Shown in pieces: positions 1-5,383 of a stretch of DNA of 8,253 nt (position 1 is its first letter; the number at the start of each line of letters is the position of its first letter). The notes beneath the pieces are model-generated. The model was not told the origin of the DNA. It did not search any database and saw only the letters and a list, made by a program, of their open reading frames with translations. The DNA lies in contig CALINZ010000335.1 of assembly GCA_938045085.1 (NCBI GenBank), forward strand, positions 1 to 8,253, in the 5' to 3' direction. This DNA is from an uncultured Collinsella sp. GTDB lineage: Bacteria; Actinomycetota; Coriobacteriia; Coriobacteriales; Coriobacteriaceae. A program made the translations under genes and the position numbers.

Positions 1-10
1 CTTTGATGCC

Positions 11-502
11 ATGCCTCGCATTGATTACATTTGTGCCAACGGGCTGTTTCGGCGGCACCTGGGCAACATTGCGCAGTTGGAATCGGGGCGCATCTTCTGC
101 CGCCACGGTATTGACCATCTGCTCGATGTCGCTCGCATTATGTGGATCAAGAATCTCGAGGAACAGCTCGAATTTGACCGCGAGGTCATCTACGCCACGG
201 CACTTCTTCACGATATCGGCAAAGATGAACAGTATGAATCGGGTATATCCCATGATGTTGCAAGCGAACGCGTCGCTGATGCGATTCTCGGCGGCATGCC
301 CGATGATGTGGCGTTTGAGCCGGCCGATGCCGCAGCCATTAAGACGGCCATTCTGGGCCATCGAAAGCTGCGCGTGAACAGCCAACCGCTTGAGCGTCTG
401 CTCTATGCGGCCGATAAAGCGTCGCGCGCCTGCTTTGCATGCCCCGCGCGCAATGCTTGCAACTGGAGCGATGATAAAAAGAACCTGTCGATTCGCGTGT
501 AG
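11..502 (+). CDS. HD-domain phosphohydrolase of a folate gene cluster
   Basis: This 163-residue protein carries the metal-binding pattern of the HD superfamily: His32 and His36 in an HGIDH segment, the paired His67-Asp68 in LLHDIGK, His81, His117 in ILGHRK, and Asp135 in YAADKASR. Such proteins hydrolyse phosphate esters, often of nucleotides, with a bound divalent metal. The C-terminal tail has Cys141, Cys144 and Cys150 followed by NW and DDKKN, which could bind a metal or cluster; I recall this tail from clostridial HD proteins in folate clusters. folB follows after 43 bp on the same strand, so a role in pteridine or folate synthesis is inferred; the substrate is unknown. The ATG at 11 fits the usual N-terminus of relatives. 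However, no ribosome binding site is visible in the ten bases before it and the frame is open to the window edge, so an upstream start is possible. Confidence 0.8.
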   Translation: MPRIDYICANGLFRRHLGNIAQLESGRIFCRHGIDHLLDVARIMWIKNLEEQLEFDREVIYATALLHDIGKDEQYESGISHDVASERVADAILGGMPDDVAFEPADAAAIKTAILGHRKLRVNSQPLERLLYAADKASRACFACPARNACNWSDDKKNLSIRV

Positions 503-530
503 TTAGTTTGCGCGGTCGGGGTTCTAAACG

Positions 531-536
531 AAGGAG
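531..536 (+). promoter_or_regulatory. Ribosome binding site of folB
   Basis: AAGGAG lies nine bases before the ATG at 546. It supports the long form of FolB, with its N-terminal extension, as the translated product. Confidence 0.7.
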
Positions 537-545
537 ACGATCGCG

Positions 546-1031
546 ATGAGCAATAAGAAACTGCCCGAGAATGCAACCAAGACTGAAGGTGCCGAGCTCG
601 CCCGCCGTGGAAGGGGCGAAATATCCACCGCAACGGCGGTACCCCACGTGAGCTATGACGATCTGCGCCATGCCGACCGCATCACCGTTGAAGGTCTTGA
701 GGTTTTTGCTAACCACGGCGTGTATCCCGAAGAGAACGCGCTGGGCCAGAAATTCATCGTGTCCTTGGTGCTCTATGCTGACCTGCGTGCAGCGGGAGAG
801 CACGATAACTTGGACGCCTCGATTGACTACGGCTCGGTGTGCCACGATGTCGATGGCTATCTGCGCGAGCATACGTTTAAGCTCATCGAGGCGGCAGCTG
901 AAGGTACGGCCCAGATGCTGCTGCGTCGTTACCCCTTGCTGCTTGGCGTGCGTGTTAAGCTCGATAAGCCTTGGGCTCCCGTCGGTCTTCCCCTGGCAAG
1001 CTGCGGCGTCGAGATCGAGCGCGTGCGCTAA
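546..1031 (+). CDS. folB: Dihydroneopterin aldolase
   Basis: FolB cleaves 7,8-dihydroneopterin to 6-hydroxymethyl-7,8-dihydropterin and glycolaldehyde, a cytosolic step of folate synthesis. The aldolase core runs from about residue 45 (DRITVEGLEVFANHGVYPEE) to the end. Residues matching known active-site positions are Glu63 (Glu22 in the S. aureus enzyme), Tyr95 in IDYGSV (Tyr54), Glu115 (Glu74) and the catalytic Lys141 in KLDKPWAPVGLP (Lys100). The core is of normal length, about 117 residues, but it is preceded by about 44 polar residues not usual in FolB. The ATG at 546 is supported by AAGGAG at 531-536, nine bases upstream; no better-placed start is obvious nearer the core. The gene follows the HD-domain gene and runs tail to tail into the metallopeptidase gene with only 6 bp between stops. 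No folK is visible downstream. Confidence 0.93.
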   Translation: MSNKKLPENATKTEGAELARRGRGEISTATAVPHVSYDDLRHADRITVEGLEVFANHGVYPEENALGQKFIVSLVLYADLRAAGEHDNLDASIDYGSVCHDVDGYLREHTFKLIEAAAEGTAQMLLRRYPLLLGVRVKLDKPWAPVGLPLASCGVEIERVR

Positions 1032-1037
1032 CCGGTT

Positions 1038-1814
1038 CTAATACGTCTCTATGGGCGGCTGCTTGAGCCGCTGCGATAGAGCTCTATTGTTGGGACAGTA
1101 CGTGTCGAGCAGGGCGTGAAACCGCTGATTGTGGCTTGGCTCGAGCAGGTGGACGAGCTCGTGGGCGACAACCATGCCGAGACACTCGATGGGATAGGCG
1201 GCAAGTTCGCGTGCGATGCGAACGGCACCGGATTTGGGCGTGCATGAGCCCCAACGCGTTTTCATGCTACGTACGGAAACGCGGGAAACGGCGACACCCA
1301 TTGCGATTTCGTACGCGCGTACCATATCGCGCAGCGCCGTGGTGACCTCGGATGCATAGAGTTGGTCGATGCGGGTCTGGAGCTCATCGGACGTCAGGCC
1401 GTCGAGGGTTGCGCGCCGCTTGGCCTGTGGGCGTTCGTTCGATTTGTCGGCACCTATAAAACTTGCGAAGGTGGCCTGCTTGGGCCGCGGTGCGGGTGAC
1501 TTAAAGTTGTGATCGAGCGCATCTTGTACCGTGATGGGCTTGCCCCAAAGTGCAATGATGGACGAGGGGCTGAGCGGCTCTCGCGCCGTCGCCTGACGTT
1601 GCTCGCGCTGGGCAAGCCGGCTGATAATCCAGGCGCTGTTGCGCTTCACAAACGCTTCGATACGCTCGCGGCTGGCGCCGAGCGGTGCACTGGCGTGGAC
1701 CTCACCGCTCGATGTGACGCGTAGGTTGAAGTTCTTGACGCGCTTTTTGGTAACGACGACGGGGATGGATGTGCCATCCGGTCGGGATACGGTAATCGTA
1801 AATTGCTGCGTCAA
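1038..1814 (-). CDS. YgjP/DUF45-type zinc metallopeptidase
   Basis: This 258-residue protein belongs to the YgjP-like (DUF45, M48-related) family. The zinc site is HELVH at residues 218-222 with Glu219 as catalytic base, and His228 in EPSHNQRF is the likely third ligand. The family signature RWGSC is at 187-191. The N-terminal part (about 1-70) is the usual beta-rich region with the KRVKNFNLRV motif. Between about residues 100 and 140 is a polar, Lys/Arg-rich insert that makes it longer than typical members. There is no signal peptide or membrane segment, so it is probably cytoplasmic; substrates are unknown. The open frame extends to a TTG at 1877, but that longer form would translate a GC-rich hairpin and has no ribosome binding site. 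A TTG at 1814 preceded by GAAGGA six bases upstream is the preferred start. It lies downstream of the dipeptidase gene and may be co-transcribed with it. Confidence 0.85.
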   Translation of the reverse strand: MTQQFTITVSRPDGTSIPVVVTKKRVKNFNLRVTSSGEVHASAPLGASRERIEAFVKRNSAWIISRLAQREQRQATAREPLSPSSIIALWGKPITVQDALDHNFKSPAPRPKQATFASFIGADKSNERPQAKRRATLDGLTSDELQTRIDQLYASEVTTALRDMVRAYEIAMGVAVSRVSVRSMKTRWGSCTPKSGAVRIARELAAYPIECLGMVVAHELVHLLEPSHNQRFHALLDTYCPNNRALSQRLKQPPIETY

Positions 1815-1820
1815 AAGCGG

Positions 1821-1826
1821 TCCTTC
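1821..1826 (-). promoter_or_regulatory. Ribosome binding site deciding a TTG start
   Basis: On the minus strand GAAGGA is followed by six bases and then TTG (1814-1812), in frame with the metallopeptidase. No comparable site precedes the TTG at 1877 or the in-frame ATG at 1847, so this site decides the start. Confidence 0.65.
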
Positions 1827-1837
1827 AGATTGGGGAC

Positions 1838-1871
1838 GGGCCGGCATGTCGACCGTTCGGCATGCCGGCCC
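1838..1871 (-). terminator. Perfect 11-bp stem-loop between dipeptidase and metallopeptidase genes
   Basis: GGGCCGGCATG (1838-1848) is exactly complementary to CATGCCGGCCC (1861-1871), with a 12-base loop. It begins 18 bases after the dipeptidase stop and ends 11 bases before the metallopeptidase ribosome binding site. No run of T follows on either strand, so it is not a classical intrinsic terminator. It may be an mRNA-stabilising or processing hairpin, or a partial terminator that lowers expression of the second gene. Confidence 0.55.
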
Positions 1872-1888
1872 GCTCAAGGGATGTGAAA

Positions 1889-2902
1889 TTAATAACGCTC
1901 AAAGAAGGCAAGCGCGTTGTCGCTGCAGAGCTTTTGCATCACGGTCTTGCCAAAATGCTTGGAAAGCATGTTCTGGAACTCGGGCATCTTGCTGGCATCG
2001 GAGAGGAAAGCGGGCACCGTGGCGCCGTCCCAGTCGCCGCCGAGCGCGATGACGTCCTCGCCGCCCAGGTCGAGCCAGTGCTCGATATGTGCCGCCAGCT
2101 GGTCGAAGGTGACGTCTGCGGCGGTCTTGTCGGTTGCGTCGTTGGAAAGGAACTCGCTGCAGTAGTTGAGGCCGACGATGCCACCCATGTCGCGGATGGT
2201 GCGGAACTGGTTGTCGGTAAGGTTGCGTTTGGCGCCGCAAACCGCACGGGAGTTGGAGTGGCTGGCGACGAAGGGACGCGTGGCGCGGGCGGCGACCTCG
2301 TCAAAGCACTCATCGTTGAGGTGGGAGACGTCGAGCACCATGCCAGCGTGCTCCATCTGCGTAAGCGCCTCGATGCCGGCGGCGGTGAGGCCGGCGTGGG
2401 TGTCGTGGCCGCTCGCGAGCGGTCCCTGCGCGTTCCAGCTGAGTGATGACATGAGTACGCCCAAGCTCTTGAGCACCTCGATCAGCGCGGGGTCCTCGGC
2501 AAAGAACGTGGCGTTTTCGATGGTGTGGATGCAAGCGACCTTGCCGTCCTTGAGCGCGGGGCGAATGTCTGCGGCGCTGCGCACGTTGACCATACGGTCG
2601 TGGTTGAGCATTGCCTGGCCGCTCATATGCGCCATGATCTGCGCCTGGAAGCGCGCGGCGTGGGCGGTGGGAATCTCGTCGGGGACAAACGTGGCGAAGC
2701 ACTGTGCCCACGGCGTGTTGCCGATCTTTGCGAGCGAGATGGCACAAGCGTTACCCTCGATGAGGTCGAAATCTTGCGGATGCGTTTCGTCGCCGGGGAA
2801 ATAGCCGTCGGTGCCGGCGGTAAAGCGCAGGTCGAGATCGAGCGTGGCCCAGCCGATGCGGTCGGCGGTGTCGCAGTGTAGGTCAAATACGGGATATGCC
2901 AT
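1889..2902 (-). CDS. M19-family (renal dipeptidase-like) membrane dipeptidase
   Basis: This 337-residue protein is a peptidase family M19 zinc dipeptidase, which hydrolyses dipeptides, including those with a D-residue at the C-terminal position. The binuclear metal site can be read in full: His9 and Asp11 in FDLHCDT, the bridging Glu129 in IHTIEN, His194 in DVSHL and His215 in ASHSNSRAV. GGDWDG at 288-293 supplies the conserved Asp. Length is normal for bacterial members. There is no signal peptide or membrane helix, so despite the family name it should be cytoplasmic, working on imported peptides. The frame extends to a TTG at 2932, but the ATG at 2902 is chosen because GGAGG lies four bases upstream and the protein then begins directly at the conserved core. 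It is divergent from the FKBP gene and the metallopeptidase gene follows it. Confidence 0.93.
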   Translation of the reverse strand: MAYPVFDLHCDTADRIGWATLDLDLRFTAGTDGYFPGDETHPQDFDLIEGNACAISLAKIGNTPWAQCFATFVPDEIPTAHAARFQAQIMAHMSGQAMLNHDRMVNVRSAADIRPALKDGKVACIHTIENATFFAEDPALIEVLKSLGVLMSSLSWNAQGPLASGHDTHAGLTAAGIEALTQMEHAGMVLDVSHLNDECFDEVAARATRPFVASHSNSRAVCGAKRNLTDNQFRTIRDMGGIVGLNYCSEFLSNDATDKTAADVTFDQLAAHIEHWLDLGGEDVIALGGDWDGATVPAFLSDASKMPEFQNMLSKHFGKTVMQKLCSDNALAFFERY

Positions 2903-2904
2903 GG

Positions 2905-2911
2905 TTCCTCC
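2905..2911 (-). promoter_or_regulatory. Ribosome binding site of the dipeptidase gene
   Basis: On the minus strand GGAGGAA ends two bases before the ATG at 2902. It selects this ATG over the in-frame TTG at 2932. Confidence 0.65.
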
Positions 2912-2933
2912 GGTTGCAGCGTTTCTTTGCAAA

Positions 2934-2964
2934 CTGTCATTGAATTGTATGACTAGGGTATAGT
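2934..2964 (+). promoter_or_regulatory. Candidate promoter of the FKBP-ureE operon
   Basis: In the 120-bp divergent gap, TATAGT at 2959-2964 resembles a -10 box (five of six bases). CTGTCA at 2934-2939 is the best -35 match, but its 19-bp spacing is long. On the opposite strand, TACAAT (2944-2949) could be the -10 box of the dipeptidase gene, so the two promoters may overlap. No clear -35 box is seen for that direction. Confidence 0.4.
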
Positions 2965-2981
2965 TAGCGCCATATGTTCAC

Positions 2982-3004
2982 GGCGGCCCGCGTTGTGCGC
3001 CGCC
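2982..3004 (+). other. Leader stem-loop upstream of the FKBP gene
   Basis: GGCGGC (2982-2987) pairs with GCCGCC (2999-3004) around an 11-base loop, ending eight bases before the FKBP ribosome binding site (GGAGG, 3013-3017). If transcription starts near 2971, it would form at the 5' end of the mRNA. There is no T run, so it is not a terminator. It may stabilise the message or simply be chance in GC-rich DNA. Confidence 0.35.
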
Positions 3005-3022
3005 CTTATCACGGAGGTTACC

Positions 3023-3451
3023 ATGTCCAACCAGGGCAAGAAGGTCAAGACCCATTATCGCGGCACGCTCGACGACGGCACGCAGTTCGATAGCTCCTAC
3101 GATCGCGGCAAGCCGCTGGAGTTCACCTGCGGCGCCGGTCAGATGATCAAGGGCTTCGACTCCGCTGTTGTCGATATGCAGGTGGGCGAGAAGAAGACCG
3201 TGCACATTCCTGCTGCCGATGCCTACGGCGAGCACAATCCCGAGATGGTTCTGACCTTCCCGGCCGAGCAGGTTCCCAACATCGAGCAGATCGAGAAGGG
3301 CATGAAGCTCTTCCTGTCCACGCCGAGCGGCATGCCTGTCCCCGCCGTCGTCATTGACGTGACGCCCGAGGCCGTGACGCTCGACGCCAACCACGAGCTG
3401 GCCGGCAAGGACCTCAACTTTGATATCGAGCTCGTCGAGGTCGAGGGTTAG
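3023..3451 (+). CDS. SlyD-like FKBP-type peptidyl-prolyl cis-trans isomerase
   Basis: This 142-residue cytoplasmic protein catalyses cis-trans isomerisation of proline peptide bonds and probably acts as a folding chaperone. The FKBP domain is split as in SlyD. The first part, residues 7-72, includes THYRGTLDDGTQFDSSYDRG, GAGQMIKGFD and AYGEH. An inserted flap (IF) domain spans about 74-120, and the closing strand LNFDIELVEVE is at 131-141. Unlike E. coli SlyD it has no His/Cys-rich metal-binding tail; it ends right after the FKBP fold. There is no signal peptide. The ATG at 3023 follows GGAGG (3013-3017) at good spacing and begins at the family's usual N-terminus. The UreE-like gene starts 3 bp after its stop, suggesting coupled translation and a joint role in metalloprotein maturation. 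Confidence 0.93.
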   Translation: MSNQGKKVKTHYRGTLDDGTQFDSSYDRGKPLEFTCGAGQMIKGFDSAVVDMQVGEKKTVHIPAADAYGEHNPEMVLTFPAEQVPNIEQIEKGMKLFLSTPSGMPVPAVVIDVTPEAVTLDANHELAGKDLNFDIELVEVEG

Positions 3452-3454
3452 AGC

Positions 3455-4033
3455 ATGCCTGAGCGCTTGGTTTCGACGACATGCTTGGGAAATCTCAACG
3501 ATCCGTCCTATGAACTCCTGCTTCGCCGGAAGCTGGGCGGCGTCTTTGAAGTTGACGAGCTGCTGCTCGATTGGGACCAGGCTGATGTATACGCGTTTGT
3601 GGGCGTGACGGAGCTGGGGCGCACGGTCGATGTTCGGCTGGATACTGCCGACGGCGGTCGTTTTGTCGACGGCGACGTGCTCGCCGTCGACCGTTCGGGC
3701 GTGGTGCCCGTGGCGGTTGTTGTGCGCCTGCGCAGCGCCGAGGTTTATTTGGTCGAAGTTGACCGCTTGGACCCGATTGCGCTCGCGCATGCGTGCTGGG
3801 AGATCGGCAATATGCATGCGCCGCTTTTTCGAGGCGATTCGGACGAGCATACCGTGCGCATGTATACGCCGGTGCAGCCTGTTTTGGGCCGCATGCTCCG
3901 GGGCGTCGAGGGCGTTCGGCTCTCGACGGTTACCCGTGAACTCGATTCGGACCGGCGCTTTGCGTCGAGTGCGGCGGATGCCGTTGTGAGTATAGCTCCA
4001 GACTTTACGATCGTAAAGAAGGCGCGCGGTTAA
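3455..4033 (+). CDS. ureE: UreE-like urease accessory protein (nickel metallochaperone family)
   Basis: The 192-residue product matches UreE in order. An N-terminal domain has LGNLNDP (11-17) and the beta-rich stretch to about 90 with DGDVLAVD. A C-terminal domain opens with DPIALAHACWEIGNMHAPLF (106-125). His121 in GNMH matches the conserved nickel-binding histidine of UreE (GNRH motif, His96 in Klebsiella). The later segment with TPVQPVLGRMLRG and ELDSDRRFASSA matches the end of the family fold. The His-rich tail of some UreE proteins is missing; the C-terminus is IVKKARG. UreE delivers nickel to urease in the cytosol, but no urease or other ure gene is in this window, so the client is uncertain. 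The gene begins 3 bp after the FKBP stop with GAGGG about seven bases before the ATG, indicating an operon that ends at the stem-loop at 4047-4085. Confidence 0.82.
   Translation: MPERLVSTTCLGNLNDPSYELLLRRKLGGVFEVDELLLDWDQADVYAFVGVTELGRTVDVRLDTADGGRFVDGDVLAVDRSGVVPVAVVVRLRSAEVYLVEVDRLDPIALAHACWEIGNMHAPLFRGDSDEHTVRMYTPVQPVLGRMLRGVEGVRLSTVTRELDSDRRFASSAADAVVSIAPDFTIVKKARG
4003..4018. repeat. 16-bp perfect palindrome in the 3' end of ureE
   Basis: CTTTACGATCGTAAAG reads the same on both strands. It sits in the last codons of the UreE-like gene, about 100 bp before the HAD phosphatase start. A weak promoter-like pair overlaps it: TTGTGA at 3984-3989 and TACGAT at 4006-4011, 16 bp apart. It could be a repressor site, or chance within coding sequence. 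Confidence 0.35.
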
Positions 4034-4046
4034 CGTGCGTATAAGT

Positions 4047-4085
4047 AAGACGGACTTTGAGAGGCAACTATTCAAAGTCCGTCTT
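4047..4085 (+). terminator. Rho-independent terminator of the FKBP-ureE operon
   Basis: AAGACGGACTTTGA (4047-4060) pairs perfectly with TCAAAGTCCGTCTT (4072-4085) around an 11-base loop, 13 bases after the ureE stop. The stem is followed by a short T-rich stretch, TTTCTGTT at 4084-4091. The 14-bp perfect stem and its position make it a convincing operon end. The T tract is imperfect, so some read-through into the HAD gene is possible. Confidence 0.82.
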
Positions 4086-4116
4086 TCTGTTGATGAGATG
4101 CTGTGGGGGAAAGCAT

Positions 4117-4914
4117 ATGGGTCTTGAAGGAATCAAGCTGATTGCATGCGATTTGGACGGCACGTTGCTGCATCCGGGGGAGCGCGAGCCGCGTTCCGAG
4201 GCCTTTGAGCTCATCGATGAGCTGCATCGTCGCGGTATCGTGTTTATGCCGGCGAGCGGTCGTCAATATGCGAGCTTGCGCTATCTGTTTACCCCGGTGG
4301 CCGATGAGCTCGCCTATGTATGCGAGAACGGAGCCCTGGTGATGAGCGAGGGGCGTGCCGTTGTCAAGCGCTCCATGGAGCGTAGCCTTGCTATGGATAT
4401 CGCGAATGCCGTGGTTGCGTATCCCCATGCCGACGTGACCCTTTCGTGTGAGGGACACCTCTACACCATGAGCGGCAACGATGCGTTCGTCGACCATTTG
4501 CGCTATGAGGTCTACTGCGATGTGGCGGTGGTCGACCGCCCCGAGGACATCGACGAGGACGTCATTAAGATTGCCTTCCAGACGCCCGAGGTGAATCAGC
4601 CGGCGGCCCTGGAGTATTTCGAGCACCTCTTTAGCGACCGTGTCGACGTGATGACGTCGGGAACCGAATGGACGGACTTTATCGGCTTTGATTCGGGTAA
4701 GGGTTCCGCGCTTGCCGATTACGGTCGTGCCCTGGGTATTTCGCCCGATGAGATGATGGCGTTTGGCGACAATGAGAACGATCGCGATATGCTCAACGTC
4801 GTGGGCCATCCCTATCTGATGGAGAGCTGCAACCCCACCATGCGCGACATCAACGACCGCGTCCGTTACGTGCGCACGGTCGAAGAAGAACTGCGCCGTC
4901 TGCTCGCCGAGTAG
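4117..4914 (+). CDS. Cof-type HAD-family phosphatase
   Basis: This 265-residue protein is a haloacid dehalogenase-superfamily hydrolase of the Cof/IIB class, which dephosphorylates small molecules such as sugar phosphates or flavin and pyridoxal phosphates. All four motifs are visible: motif I CDLDGTLL with nucleophile Asp12 and acid/base Asp14; motif II with Ser47 in ASGR; motif III with Lys195 in SGKGSAL; and motif IV GDNENDRDML with Asp218 and Asp222. The cap domain occupies about residues 80-185. Length is typical; there is no signal peptide. The ATG at 4117 follows a GGGGGA stretch and starts just before motif I. The longer open frame back to 4057 would translate the terminator hairpin and is rejected. 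Only about 25 bp separate that terminator from the start, so the promoter lies upstream of or within the hairpin, or expression depends on read-through. Substrate cannot be told. Confidence 0.92.
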   Translation: MGLEGIKLIACDLDGTLLHPGEREPRSEAFELIDELHRRGIVFMPASGRQYASLRYLFTPVADELAYVCENGALVMSEGRAVVKRSMERSLAMDIANAVVAYPHADVTLSCEGHLYTMSGNDAFVDHLRYEVYCDVAVVDRPEDIDEDVIKIAFQTPEVNQPAALEYFEHLFSDRVDVMTSGTEWTDFIGFDSGKGSALADYGRALGISPDEMMAFGDNENDRDMLNVVGHPYLMESCNPTMRDINDRVRYVRTVEEELRRLLAE

Positions 4915-4937
4915 GTTTTCGCGACATACCTAGAAAT

Positions 4938-5318
4938 CTACCTACAGTCGGGGCAGAGACCCTCGAAGATGGTGTAGTGCGACGTGACGTGCCAGCCGAT
5001 TTGCTCGGACGCCTTGGCGTCGAGCTGGGCATCGAAGGGGAGCGGTACGTCGATGACGCGGCTGCACGAGGTGCAGATGATATGCGCATGCGGCTCGATC
5101 GTGCGATCGAAGCGGCTGCCGCCCGGCGTCTTGATGGAGAGGATCTCGCCGGCGTCGGCCAAGAGATTGAGGTTGCGGTAGACCGTACCGCGGCTGATTT
5201 TGTCATCCTGCGCGCGCACGACGTTGTAGATTTCGTCGGCGGTGGGATGGTTATAGCTTTGGCGCACGGCGTCAAGAACCAGCTTTCGCTGCTTGGTATT
5301 CCTTCTTTGCACCGCCAT
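4938..5318 (-). CDS. perR: PerR-like Fur-family transcriptional repressor
   Basis: The 126-residue protein has a winged-helix DNA-binding region (about 8-65, with ISRGTVYRNLNLLADAGEI) and a metal-binding dimerisation domain. The regulatory metal site matches PerR: His24 in NHPTADEIY, Asp71 in RFD, His77 and His79 in PHAHIIC, and Asp90 in RVIDV. That last position is Asp in PerR and typically Glu in Fur. Structural zinc ligands are Cys82/Cys85 (CTSC) and Cys122/Cys125 (CPDC). PerR proteins sense peroxide by metal-catalysed oxidation of histidines and repress oxidative-stress genes; none of those is nearby. The ATG at 5318 follows a GAGGCGAGG stretch. It has a candidate promoter of its own at 5355-5383. 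It converges on the HAD gene with 23 bp between stops and no convincing terminator. PerR over Fur or Zur rests on the visible residues only. Confidence 0.85.
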   Translation of the reverse strand: MAVQRRNTKQRKLVLDAVRQSYNHPTADEIYNVVRAQDDKISRGTVYRNLNLLADAGEILSIKTPGGSRFDRTIEPHAHIICTSCSRVIDVPLPFDAQLDAKASEQIGWHVTSHYTIFEGLCPDCR

Positions 5319-5354
5319 GCGCCTCGCCTCTTTTCTATTAACGGTCGTAGGTAA

Positions 5355-5383
5355 ATGATACCGTATTTAGAACACAATATTAA
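5355..5383 (-). promoter_or_regulatory. Promoter of the perR-like gene
   Basis: On the minus strand TTAATA (5383-5378) and TATCAT (5360-5355) are separated by exactly 17 bp, four and five of six bases matching the sigma-70 type consensus. The -35 box overlaps the acylphosphatase stop codon. The region is markedly AT-rich compared with its surroundings, as expected if a Fur/PerR-type protein binds it, but I cannot see a good match to the 15-bp Per box. Confidence 0.55.

Noticed and set aside
339..872. A 177-codon minus-strand frame across the HD gene and folB
   Set aside because: It overlaps two recognised genes and the ribosome binding site between them, and its translation resembles no family.
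1030..1037. AACCGGTT palindrome in the gap between convergent folB and metallopeptidase genes
   Set aside because: An 8-bp palindrome is expected by chance several times per window of this size and no stem-loop forms.
1862..2446. A 194-codon plus-strand frame opposite the dipeptidase
   Set aside because: The complementary strand encodes a complete M19 active site. This frame is Val/Ala/Gly-rich with no motif, typical of an antisense shadow.
2978..4075. A 365-codon open frame on the minus strand opposite the FKBP and ureE genes
   Set aside because: It is a shadow produced by GC-biased codons. It covers two well-recognised genes on the other strand, and its translation shows no family motif.
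4911..4945. Possible terminator between the HAD gene and the perR-like gene (GTAGGT and ACCTAC arms)
   Set aside because: The stem is only 6 bp, the arms lie partly inside both genes, and no T run follows on either strand.
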